A stretch of DNA of 33,295 nucleotides from Acidobacteriaceae bacterium (GTDB lineage: Bacteria > Acidobacteriota > Terriglobia > Terriglobales > Acidobacteriaceae). A program made the position numbers and the translations under genes. The stretch covers positions 1 to 33,295 of the forward strand of contig JASHRH010000266.1 of assembly GCA_030037475.1 (NCBI GenBank). Reading direction: 5' to 3'. The stretch's first letter is position 1, and every line of letters begins with the position of its first letter. Below are positions 25,537 through 32,835 of the stretch, piece after piece. The notes beneath the pieces were generated by a model that saw nothing but the letters and a program-made list of their open reading frames with translations, did no database searches and had not been told where the DNA came from.

Positions 25537-27052
25537 CGCCCGTGGCGGCCGAAGAGGCGTCCAAATTCGGAGGATTCCCGAAATATATCTTGAAGCCGAG
25601 GGTTGCGACCTCCGTCGTGACCGACGAGAAAGGCTCGAGCTCCTTTAGGTAAAGGGCCCGAAGATAGATCGAGGAATGCTTTCCGAGGTGACGCGTGAGT
25701 GTCGTAGAGTACTGCTGCTCCGTGGAATCGGTCGTCGTGGTGTCCATCAGACCGAGCCTGCTCACGGTCGCAGATATGTTCAAGTCCATGAAGGGCCCCA
25801 GGTGCCTGGTGACGTACAGAGTCGCCGAACGCTCGCTGTCTTGGTAGCCGAGGGATACCAGGGTCGGTGCGAGGGCACCCAAAGCGAAATACGACTGCTT
25901 GCTGTCCTCGATCGCGACTCCAATCTCCGTCAGGCGCCCCGTAATCGTAACGGAGCCAGTCAGCGACTTGTCGAGAAAGACCTCCTGCGACAATTGCGTG
26001 AAGGTCGGGGCGTTAGGAACGACAGGGACGACCGGAATCGAGAGCGGCTGGTCGAGCATCGACTCGTCTTGAGTGGTCGGCTTCTCGTGGTAGCTTACCT
26101 CGAGACTCAACAGCCGTCTCTGCCGGCGCCACAGGGCATCGTAGGACTTCCCAAAGAACCGGTGACCGGCGAGCAATTTCAGCTCGTTCAATGGGCCGTC
26201 TCCCCAATCAAACCCGGCAGCCCAGAACGGAGACCCGAGGCCCCCTTCGCTGATGTTGAGCTGCGGGTTGCTTTCCTTTCCGCCCTGCGCAATCAGCCGC
26301 AGCGAAGACGTCGTAAGCACGCCCAGTTGGCCAGTCGCCTGCTCGAAAAGGTAGAGCTCTGAATTCGGGCTTTCGTAGTCCTCCTGCTCGCGCTGATAGC
26401 TCGCGGACCACGTGACCCTGGCATTGTTGTCGACCGAGCTCGCCGTGAACGCTGAATTCTGCTCGTTGCCTTTGAATTGCGGCGCATCCGAGACGCCGAG
26501 CTGCCGCTCCTCGGTGATGCCGCGCGTATAGCTCGCCACGACTTCCACCGACTTGAAGCTGTGCTGCAGGATCGGCTTGACGAGCCCGGTAGTGTAATCA
26601 GCGAAATTTGAGACCGGGAACAGATAGAAGGTGCTGGCCGGCAACGCGGCACTTGCGGCGCCCTGCGTGCGTAGACCCGCGATGTCCAGTTCGAACCAGT
26701 CTGGCAAGACGTGCGTCTGCGACAACAGGTTGCCCGAATGAAGGAAATCGTGCTGACCGTTGCTGAAGAAGAGCCCGTGCAAGGTGTAATCCACCGTGGC
26801 GTTCTCCAGCGCACTGTCGTGAGCGAAGTCGAACCCAGGCTCTGCGACCCAGACTTCGCCCGCCTGCTGACCGGGAGAGGGCGCCATGTCGATGTTGTTC
26901 GTCCAGCTTCCGCTCAGTCCGATGTTGGGCACGAAGGAGGTCGCGGCCGAAGCACCACTCGCGATTCCGCCGAACAGAATCGCGCCCGCCGCATTTGCGA
27001 CCAGGCCGCACGCGCTAAGCGTCCGTCGGACGGTCATGCGGGTAATAGCCAT
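25526..27052 (-). CDS. Outer-membrane beta-barrel protein, PEP-CTERM system-associated (TIGR03016-like)
   Basis: A 508-residue exported protein. The signal peptide ends near ASA-AT (residue 36), followed by FVPNIGLSGSWTNNIDMAP. That is the start pattern of the TIGR03016 family, which is thought to form an outer-membrane barrel for exopolysaccharide passage. Alternating polar and apolar strands run to the C-terminus (TEVATLGFKIYFG), with periplasmic turns and long loops between. It may be the outer-membrane partner of the export lipoprotein encoded three genes upstream. The start at 27052 overlaps the kinase gene by 38 bases; ATG at 27037 is an alternative. It also overlaps the FemAB start by 11 bases. 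In many loci an ATPase and a deacetylase lie between these two genes, but not here. Confidence 0.9.
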   Translation of the reverse strand: MAITRMTVRRTLSACGLVANAAGAILFGGIASGASAATSFVPNIGLSGSWTNNIDMAPSPGQQAGEVWVAEPGFDFAHDSALENATVDYTLHGLFFSNGQHDFLHSGNLLSQTHVLPDWFELDIAGLRTQGAASAALPASTFYLFPVSNFADYTTGLVKPILQHSFKSVEVVASYTRGITEERQLGVSDAPQFKGNEQNSAFTASSVDNNARVTWSASYQREQEDYESPNSELYLFEQATGQLGVLTTSSLRLIAQGGKESNPQLNISEGGLGSPFWAAGFDWGDGPLNELKLLAGHRFFGKSYDALWRRQRRLLSLEVSYHEKPTTQDESMLDQPLSIPVVPVVPNAPTFTQLSQEVFLDKSLTGSVTITGRLTEIGVAIEDSKQSYFALGALAPTLVSLGYQDSERSATLYVTRHLGPFMDLNISATVSRLGLMDTTTTDSTEQQYSTTLTRHLGKHSSIYLRALYLKELEPFSSVTTEVATLGFKIYFGNPPNLDASSAATGDGR

Positions 27053-27911
27053 AAGCGTAGTAATGCTCGGAGAGGTCGTTAATCCGCGTCTGGTTGAGTA
27101 CGCATCGGATGCTCTTCGTCTTATCGAGCGACTCGATCGCCTCCATCACCAGCCCCTGCTGCGTCGATTCCGCGCAGACGACCAGGATAACTTGCTCCAC
27201 CAGCCGACTGAGAACCACCGATTCGTTGGTGGCAAGGAGCGGCGAGGTGTCGAACAGGACGATACGCTGCCTATCGGCCTGGCCAAGAGCGCTTACGAGC
27301 TTCGCCATTCGATGACTCGAGAAGAGCTCCGGCGCGACGGTGGTGGGCCGGCCGGCGGACAGGCACGAGAGGCCCGGAATCTCGGTTTCGATCACGAGGT
27401 TCTCCGGGTCGACGCTCTCGTCCACTATAGCGTCGGTGATGCCTCGCTGGCCTTCGATCTTCAATACGGAGCTCATGTGGCGTTTAGCGACGTCAGCGTC
27501 CACCAACAGCACCGACAGGTCCCTCTCGCGGGCGATGCTGAGCGCCACGTTCAGCGCTACGAACGTCTTGCCCTCCCCGGCAACCGAGCTCGTGACCATT
27601 ATCAAATTTGCGCCGGGCCTCTCGACACCGTCGGTCCAGGCCGTTGCCGCTTCGAGCAACGGCCGCTTGATGCGGCGGATCTGTTCCTGAAAGCGATCGC
27701 TCGCGCCCTCCGGTGGAATGACGCCCTGCGCACGCAGCGTGTCCAACCCGAGCTCAACCGGTGCACGCGGGAGGTGCCGCTCTTTCGACGACTCGGCGAC
27801 GGACGCAATGAGATCACGGCGATGTGTTGCCTGCTGCCCATCCGGCGCATGCTCCTTTTTCACGGATTCCGAGCTTCGCTGCTTTCCGAGAGCGCGTTCG
27901 ATGATGCTCAT
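27015..27911 (-). CDS. XrtA-associated tyrosine autokinase (BY-kinase)
   Basis: A 298-residue bacterial tyrosine kinase. Walker A SSVAGEGKT (108-116), Walker A' LLVDADV (135-141) and Walker B LFDTSPLL (near 224) are present. The C-terminus carries a tyrosine cluster, YYAYGYYPH, for autophosphorylation. It resembles the exosortase-linked kinase TIGR03018. Phosphorylation normally controls polymer length through the chain-length protein encoded just upstream. The two genes are separated by six bases. The N-terminal about 90 residues (MSIIERALGKQ) form the part that contacts the membrane partner. There is no fused membrane domain, so it is the two-protein arrangement. Confidence 0.95.
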   Translation of the reverse strand: MSIIERALGKQRSSESVKKEHAPDGQQATHRRDLIASVAESSKERHLPRAPVELGLDTLRAQGVIPPEGASDRFQEQIRRIKRPLLEAATAWTDGVERPGANLIMVTSSVAGEGKTFVALNVALSIARERDLSVLLVDADVAKRHMSSVLKIEGQRGITDAIVDESVDPENLVIETEIPGLSCLSAGRPTTVAPELFSSHRMAKLVSALGQADRQRIVLFDTSPLLATNESVVLSRLVEQVILVVCAESTQQGLVMEAIESLDKTKSIRCVLNQTRINDLSEHYYAYGYYPHDRPTDA

Positions 27912-27917
27912 CGGATG

Positions 27918-29513
27918 TCATCCCAAAAGAGCATGGGCCAGCTTGCTCAAGGGATCCGCGAGAGCGATCGTCATTCCGTAGACTGCGAACAGCCCGAAGC
28001 CCGCCACGCCCATCAGAACCCACTCTCGGCTCAGCACCGACGACCCGCGACGCCGCCTGATCAAGCTGATCGAGCCGAGCACCGGCAGCCCGGTCATGCT
28101 TGCCAGCATCGCGCGCGTGAGAAACACCGGCCGCAGCCCATTGAGGACCACTGCCACCGCCACACCAACCGCCACAGCCGCGGCCAGCACGCCCGTGATG
28201 AGCCAAGGCCGATCCGGCCCAGTCGCTATCAGCGGCTTCGTCGGCGGATCGATGATGCGGAATTTCACCTGGTCGCTGCTCGCTTCGGCCTGCTCGGAGA
28301 GCCTTGCGGAGTCGAGTCTTTGCAACAACTCTTGATACTGAGTCTTGGTCACTTCGTAGTCGCGTGTTAGCTGCGTGAATTGCGCTTCGACTGTCGGAAT
28401 CGTGCTCACCTTGGATTTCAGATCGCTGACCACGCGCTCCTCCTCGGCGATCTGCTCGTGAAGTTCAGCGACATCTACGTCCGTACTGCTCAGCTCCAGG
28501 CGCAGATTCTGATATACTGGATTTAAATCCAGTGCGTATGCCTGCGCCTGCGCGGCATCCTTAGGCCCGGTGGCCGGCGAGGAACTCGGCTTCGGTGCGC
28601 GTAGTGCTGCGGCCTTTTGCGCTTCCAGCCGCGCAATCGTTTGCTTGAGGGCGATGACACGCGGATATTCGTCGGTGTACTCGAGCAGCATTTGCGCGAG
28701 CTCATTCCGATAGTTGGCGATTTCGGCGTCGATTGAGCCGCCATCAGTTTCCGCATCCGACCCCGACGCGAAGAGTCCGAACGTCGGCTCCTCACCTTGC
28801 AGCTGCTTGCTCAGCTCGGTGCGCCGTTCCTCGGCGAGGCGAAGTTTCGACTCGAGGTCGGCAAGTTTCGAGCTCTCACTCTGCAGGCGGGTGAAGTAAT
28901 CGCCGGATTCCTGGCCCGGCATGAGGCCGACGTTGCGCCGCTTGAAGTCCGCGAGGCGGCCTTCGGCATCGCGCAGTCGACCCTCGTAGTCGTGAATCTG
29001 AGCCACCAAGAACTGTTGAGCAGAGCCGCTGTCCGCTTGCTTGATTCCGAGCGTATCCTCCATGAAGGCATCCAACAGATGCTGCACGACACTCTGGGCC
29101 ATGGCGGGGCTGCGGTCGGAGTAACGGAGCGAATAAACGTTGCCGCTGCCGTCGAGCGTGATCTCGCGCGAAAGCGAATCGATCAGCTTCTCTTGCTGCT
29201 CCGGTGTGTGCGCACGCTGCGCCAAATCGGTCTCGCGCGCCACCCGCTCCAGCTCCGTGCGGCCCTTCATCACGCGCGCCATCATGCTCACGCGGCTCTC
29301 CATGTCCGTGTTTACGGCCAACCCGTGGAGCAGCGGCTTGAGGACGGAGTCCGTATCCACGTAGACACTGGCCCTGGCCTCGTAGACATCGGGAAGCGCC
29401 ACGACAAATCCCCACCCGATGAAGGCGCAAGCCCACGCCGCCACGAGGGCATGCGTCCGGTACCGCCAGGATCCACGGACCTGCATCAACAGCTGAGCGA
29501 GCGTTTCTTTCAC
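27918..29513 (-). CDS. XrtA system polysaccharide chain-length determinant (Wzz/BY-kinase partner)
   Basis: A 531-residue inner-membrane protein resembling TIGR03007. The N-terminal helix (HALVAAWACAFIGWGFVVAL) precedes the Wzz segment YEARASVYVDTDSVLKPLL. A long coiled-coil periplasmic region follows (about 170-390, rich in E, K and L, e.g. SKLADLESKLRLAEERRTEL). The closing helices are PWLITGVLAAAVAVGVAVAVV and GVAGFGLFAVYGMTIAL. The GTG at 29513 has GGAG five bases upstream, which sets the start. It regulates the degree of polymerisation together with the autokinase directly downstream. The C-terminal part after residue 480 is cytoplasmic and short, as in families where the kinase is a separate protein. 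Confidence 0.95.
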   Translation of the reverse strand: MKETLAQLLMQVRGSWRYRTHALVAAWACAFIGWGFVVALPDVYEARASVYVDTDSVLKPLLHGLAVNTDMESRVSMMARVMKGRTELERVARETDLAQRAHTPEQQEKLIDSLSREITLDGSGNVYSLRYSDRSPAMAQSVVQHLLDAFMEDTLGIKQADSGSAQQFLVAQIHDYEGRLRDAEGRLADFKRRNVGLMPGQESGDYFTRLQSESSKLADLESKLRLAEERRTELSKQLQGEEPTFGLFASGSDAETDGGSIDAEIANYRNELAQMLLEYTDEYPRVIALKQTIARLEAQKAAALRAPKPSSSPATGPKDAAQAQAYALDLNPVYQNLRLELSSTDVDVAELHEQIAEEERVVSDLKSKVSTIPTVEAQFTQLTRDYEVTKTQYQELLQRLDSARLSEQAEASSDQVKFRIIDPPTKPLIATGPDRPWLITGVLAAAVAVGVAVAVVLNGLRPVFLTRAMLASMTGLPVLGSISLIRRRRGSSVLSREWVLMGVAGFGLFAVYGMTIALADPLSKLAHALLG

Positions 29514-29526
29514 ACCTGCTCCCGGC

Positions 29527-30207
29527 TCAAAACATCGACTCGGGTATCACGAGCACGTCCCCGGGGCACATATCCTTGTTCTGGCTAATATCGCCCTTGT
29601 TGAGCAGGTCGCCGAGCCGGACGCGGATTTCGGTCAACTTCCCGTCCGCTGCCTTGCGGACAATTCGGGCGTGATTTAGCGAGGCGTAGGGAGAAAGCGC
29701 GCCGGCTTGAATCACGACGTCCATCACCTTGGTACCATTCTTGTAAGGAAGAGCCAGCGGCTTCTCGACCCCTTGGCCGACGATCTGGATCTGCTCGGCC
29801 AGCATGCCTACGAAATGCGTGACGATCACATTGACTTTCGGCGAGCGCAAATACTGCTTGAGCCTCTCCTCGATCGCGCGGGCTAGCTCGCTCGGCGTCT
29901 TGCCGGTCGCGGGCATCCGGTCTATCAGGGGCATCGAGATGAACCCATCCGGCCTCACCGGCACGTCGCCGCTCAGTTCCTTTTCGTTGAACACGAATAT
30001 GTCGAGCTCGTCCCCGGGTCCAATCTTGTATTCGGACTTGGGGCAGGCCTCTGACGAGGCAGGCGTTCCGCTCGGGCTGTGCCGCTGCGCGTCCGGCTGC
30101 GTTGCGGGGGCACTCATGCAGCTTGTCATGAGAACGGCGCTCGCGAACAGCACCGCGCCGAGCCGCGGCCATCGGAAACGTCTTCTGTCTTGATTGCTCG
30201 TCCTCAT
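29527..30207 (-). CDS. Polysaccharide export lipoprotein (Wza-like), PEP-CTERM/exosortase A type
   Basis: A 226-residue protein from ATG at 30207. A hydrophobic stretch ending VLMTSC makes Cys30 the likely lipidation site, so it should be an outer-membrane lipoprotein. The Poly_export domain follows: YKIGPGDELDIFVFNEKELSG, then VRPDGFISMPLIDRMPATGKT, ARAIEERLKQYL and an SLBB-like segment QIQIVGQGVEKP. It matches the short export proteins of exosortase loci (TIGR03027-like). The frame is open upstream to 30345, but only this start yields a lipoprotein signal. It is the first gene of the ten-gene run, and a sigma-54-like promoter lies about 60 bases upstream. The chain-length gene starts 13 bases after its stop. 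Confidence 0.93.
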   Translation of the reverse strand: MRTSNQDRRRFRWPRLGAVLFASAVLMTSCMSAPATQPDAQRHSPSGTPASSEACPKSEYKIGPGDELDIFVFNEKELSGDVPVRPDGFISMPLIDRMPATGKTPSELARAIEERLKQYLRSPKVNVIVTHFVGMLAEQIQIVGQGVEKPLALPYKNGTKVMDVVIQAGALSPYASLNHARIVRKAADGKLTEIRVRLGDLLNKGDISQNKDMCPGDVLVIPESMF

Positions 30208-30263
30208 TCTGCGTCGCCCGTCCGGACAGCTCGCCTGCCAAGCTCTCGCCGCAATCCGGAGGC

Positions 30264-30279
30264 GGCATCGCTCTTGCCA
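30264..30279 (-). promoter_or_regulatory. Possible sigma-54 (RpoN) promoter for the export operon
   Basis: On the minus strand the sequence TGGCAAGAGCGATGCC fits TGGCACG-N4-TTGCW with GG and GC exactly ten bases apart; nine of twelve defined positions match. The transcript would start near 30254, about 47 bases before the ATG of the export lipoprotein. Exosortase A systems are often controlled by PrsR, an RpoN-dependent regulator, which fits. Confidence 0.35.
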
Positions 30280-30336
30280 GTGATCGCCGGCGTATCCCCA
30301 TGCGTTGGAGTTGTTAGCTTTCGCTCTGTATCGATT

Positions 30337-30352
30337 CCCCTGCAATCAGGGG
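30337..30352. repeat. Inverted repeat CCCCTG-CAAT-CAGGGG
   Basis: A perfect six-base stem with a four-base loop in the non-coding region upstream of the export operon. No T-run follows on either strand, so an operator or mRNA leader hairpin of the other transcript is more likely than a terminator. Confidence 0.4.
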
Positions 30353-30411
30353 TGACCGCTTCTGAGAGTCTCTGCCTTACCGTCTGTAATTCAGGGTGCC
30401 AAGATGGCCGC

Positions 30412-30430
30412 ACCAGCGCATTGCGCTGGT
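30412..30430. repeat. Perfect nine-base inverted repeat ACCAGCGCA-T-TGCGCTGGT
   Basis: A 19-base palindrome with a single central base, typical in size of a dimeric repressor operator. It lies about 145 bases upstream of the sigma-54-like site and is followed one base later by another inverted repeat, CTCAC-ATTTC-GTGAG at 30432-30446. Confidence 0.45.
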
Positions 30431-30431
30431 T

Positions 30432-30446
30432 CTCACATTTCGTGAG
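30432..30446. repeat. Inverted repeat CTCAC-ATTTC-GTGAG
   Basis: Five-base arms around a five-base centre, next to the larger palindrome and directly before TTGACA at 30447-30452. It may be part of the same control region. Confidence 0.3.
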
Positions 30447-31194
30447 TTGACAATATCATGGAATCGATCAGCGTTTCCCGCCGGAGCAACTAGCGGCAAG
30501 CGTAGAGGGGGCTGGCGGGTAGCGCAGTCCGGCGCCAGATGTGAGCTCCTGCAATGCGCAGCTCATTGTCGCAGGGTTGTCGATGGCCACGGATTGGTCA
30601 AGGCCGGTTGAAAGCTGGCCGTCGCGCTCCACGAGTGGGAATCCGCGCTCGTGAATTCGCCGCCAGCAATGGAGCTCACGGTTGGCGAGTCGTTGGATGC
30701 CGGATCGCCCTCGGCGTGCCAGCCCCGACCTCGCAGGCGATACGGACAAGTTCAAGCTAGGGATGGATAGAGCATCGCGCTTTCGGATGTTGTCGCCGCG
30801 CAGCGGAAACGCACCGCTGGAGAGGCCGCCCTTTCCCAAGTATCTGATTGTACGTGGATTATCTGGCCCGAGGACGCGGCACCGGGCCGCCCGACCGAGA
30901 CGTGCGGTAGCCTTGCATCGACCGGACCCCATCGAGCAGCCTCTGGCCACGGCAGTCCAGCGCGCCTCGGGGGTCGATCGAAGTCCATCGTGCGGCGAAG
31001 GCCTGGCGGATTCTGTCGAGACTCGTATGAGTCATCGGTGGAAACAGAACTCAAAGCGCTTTGCACGCATGCACGACTGCCGCTATCGGGGCTGCCCGAC
31101 AGCGATTGTGATGGCAAACACAGCGTAATGGGTCGTTGCGAGTAAGCTATTGTGCCCGTCCCGGCCCCCGCGCGAAGGAACGACGAGCATCGAG

Positions 31195-32778
31195 ATGACG
31201 CCGAACATGGCCCGGCGCCCGAGCCGTGGCGATACCTCATTCTACGGGGCGCAAATGGAACGAGTCCTGACACGCATCAGCGCGTCGCACACACGCGCCG
31301 TGGCACTGCTGGCTCTGCTGGCGGTCGCGGCCGGCTCGATCTGGCCGACGTGGCCGCCCCTTGCCAGAACGTGGCATGTGATGCCCGAGTACTCGTACTC
31401 GATGTTGCTCGTACCCTTCATCGCGTGTTGGATTGTCGCTCGTAGCGCTTCCCTTCCACCGCCCGCGGAGCGGATGAGCCGTCTCGCCGTCGTTCTGCTC
31501 CTCTCGAGCCTGGCGATATGGCTCGTGGCGTATCGGGCCGCAAGCGCGATTGGAGAGCAATTGCTGATTCCCATTGCCCTGTGGGCCGCGGTGTGGACGG
31601 CGTATGGTCTGCCGATTGCCGCTCGTCTCGCCGCACCGATTGCCTGCCTGTATTTCGCGATCCCGCTGTGGGAGTTTTTTGTTCCAGGGATGCAGCACAT
31701 GGCCGTGGTGGTCTCCGAGACCGCGCTCGGGTGGCTCGGGGTGCCCACGCACATCGACGGAGTCCTCGTGAGCATTCCGGAAGGCACGTTTCAAATTGCC
31801 GAGGGATGCGCTGGGCGCCGCTATCTCATCGTGGCCCTGACGATCGCAGGTCTATTTGCCGGCACGACCGGCATGCGGCCGTGGCGAGCGCTCGGATTCC
31901 TATGCCTTACCGCCATCCTCGCGTTGATCACGAACTGGCTGCGAGTGCTCACGGTGATCTACGCGGGGCACCTCACGGACATGCATAGTTATCTGGTCGC
32001 GCACGAGCATCTGAGCTTTGGGTGGGCCCTCTTCGCGGCCCTCATGGTGGTCATTTGCCTGATTGGCTCACGCCTGGCACCCGCCCGCGAGGCGGCCCCG
32101 GACACCGAGCTGCAGCGATCCACCCAGCCGAACGCCCGAGAGCTCCTCCTGCGGCCCGCTTTGCTCACCACTGTGCTCGTGCTCTGTATCCCCGGAATCG
32201 GGATCATATATGCCGAGAAGGTGGGCGCGTCCACGCTCGATCCGGCCGTCGATTCGAGCCTGAGCTGGCCCAAGAGCACGGGCGCCTGGCAGGGTCCACG
32301 GATATCCGACGACTACTGGCGCCCAATGTATCCCGGCGCCTCGGCCGAGCTACGCGCCAATTACGATGGCCCGAGCGGCGACGTCGAGGTCTTCGTCGCC
32401 CAGTATGAAGAAGCGAGGCGAGGCGCAAAGCTGATCAGCAGTGCCAATACGCTGGTTCCGGAGAATTGGATGGTCGTGCGCGACGGCCGGCTGGGACAAA
32501 GGCCGGGGGATGGAAGAGCCGGACGCGCGAAGGCCATGTGGGTGGAATCCCCAGGCGGGGAAACTTGGCTGATCAGCTACTGGTATCGAGTCGACAGGGT
32601 AGTGACGACGAGCCCTATCGCTGCGCAACTCGCATACGGCATTCTTTCCTGGAAAGGTCCGATCCTCTCTCGCATCGTGGCGGTCGCAACCCGGTGCGAG
32701 CGCCCGTGCGCCCAGAAGCGAATGGCACAGAAGGATTTCTGGAGCGCGGTCGGCTTCCCCTTGCTCGACGAGCCCTGA
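31195..32778 (+). CDS. xrtA: Exosortase A fused to an EpsI domain
   Basis: A 527-residue protein joining two parts. Residues about 35-300 form the polytopic exosortase transpeptidase. The catalytic triad is visible as Cys205 in AEGCAGRRYLIVAL, Arg250 in TNWLRVLTVIYAGHL and His272 in HEHLSFGW. The most common cysteine context is ACSG; here it is GCAG. Residues about 330-527, after a further helix (LLTTVLVLCIPGIGIIY), read as an EpsI domain: LSWPKSTGAWQG, then VEVFVAQYEEARRGAKLIS and WLISYWYRVDRVVTT. The enzyme should cut PEP-CTERM proteins at the inner membrane and hand them to a surface glycan. ATG at 31195 is chosen; 31207 and 31255 are alternatives. The prsT gene follows 57 bases later. Confidence 0.93.
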   Translation: MTPNMARRPSRGDTSFYGAQMERVLTRISASHTRAVALLALLAVAAGSIWPTWPPLARTWHVMPEYSYSMLLVPFIACWIVARSASLPPPAERMSRLAVVLLLSSLAIWLVAYRAASAIGEQLLIPIALWAAVWTAYGLPIAARLAAPIACLYFAIPLWEFFVPGMQHMAVVVSETALGWLGVPTHIDGVLVSIPEGTFQIAEGCAGRRYLIVALTIAGLFAGTTGMRPWRALGFLCLTAILALITNWLRVLTVIYAGHLTDMHSYLVAHEHLSFGWALFAALMVVICLIGSRLAPAREAAPDTELQRSTQPNARELLLRPALLTTVLVLCIPGIGIIYAEKVGASTLDPAVDSSLSWPKSTGAWQGPRISDDYWRPMYPGASAELRANYDGPSGDVEVFVAQYEEARRGAKLISSANTLVPENWMVVRDGRLGQRPGDGRAGRAKAMWVESPGGETWLISYWYRVDRVVTTSPIAAQLAYGILSWKGPILSRIVAVATRCERPCAQKRMAQKDFWSAVGFPLLDEP

Positions 32779-32781
32779 GCG

Positions 32782-32796
32782 TGGCATACCGCACGC
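32782..32796 (+). promoter_or_regulatory. Weak sigma-54-like site before prsT
   Basis: TGGCATACCGCACGC has GG and GC ten bases apart and a full TGGCA, but the -12 element reads ACGC. It lies just after the exosortase stop, 40 bases before the prsT ATG. A second TGGCACG at 32802-32808 lacks a -12 partner. Confidence 0.2.
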
Positions 32797-32835
32797 GGCC
32801 ATGGCACGATGCATAACAACGGATAGAGACGCACC

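Larger units (their letters stand above)
30208..31194. other. Long divergent intergenic region (about 990 bases) before the export operon and the exosortase gene
   Basis: No open frame in these bases has a recognisable protein or ribosome site, so I treat the region as non-coding. Three inverted repeats cluster in its left part: 30337-30352, 30412-30430 and 30432-30446. A minus-strand sigma-54-like site is at 30264-30279. A TTGACA at 30447-30452 lacks a matching -10. The right part (about 30500-31194) shows no clear structure. Confidence 0.55.

Noticed and set aside
26886-28370. Open frame of 494 codons on the plus strand
   Set aside because: It runs opposite the barrel, kinase and chain-length genes, all of which show clear families.
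30468-31273. Open frames of 148-173 codons in the long non-coding region
   Set aside because: Translations are rich in Arg, Ser and Pro, have no ribosome site and resemble no family; frames on both strands overlap each other.
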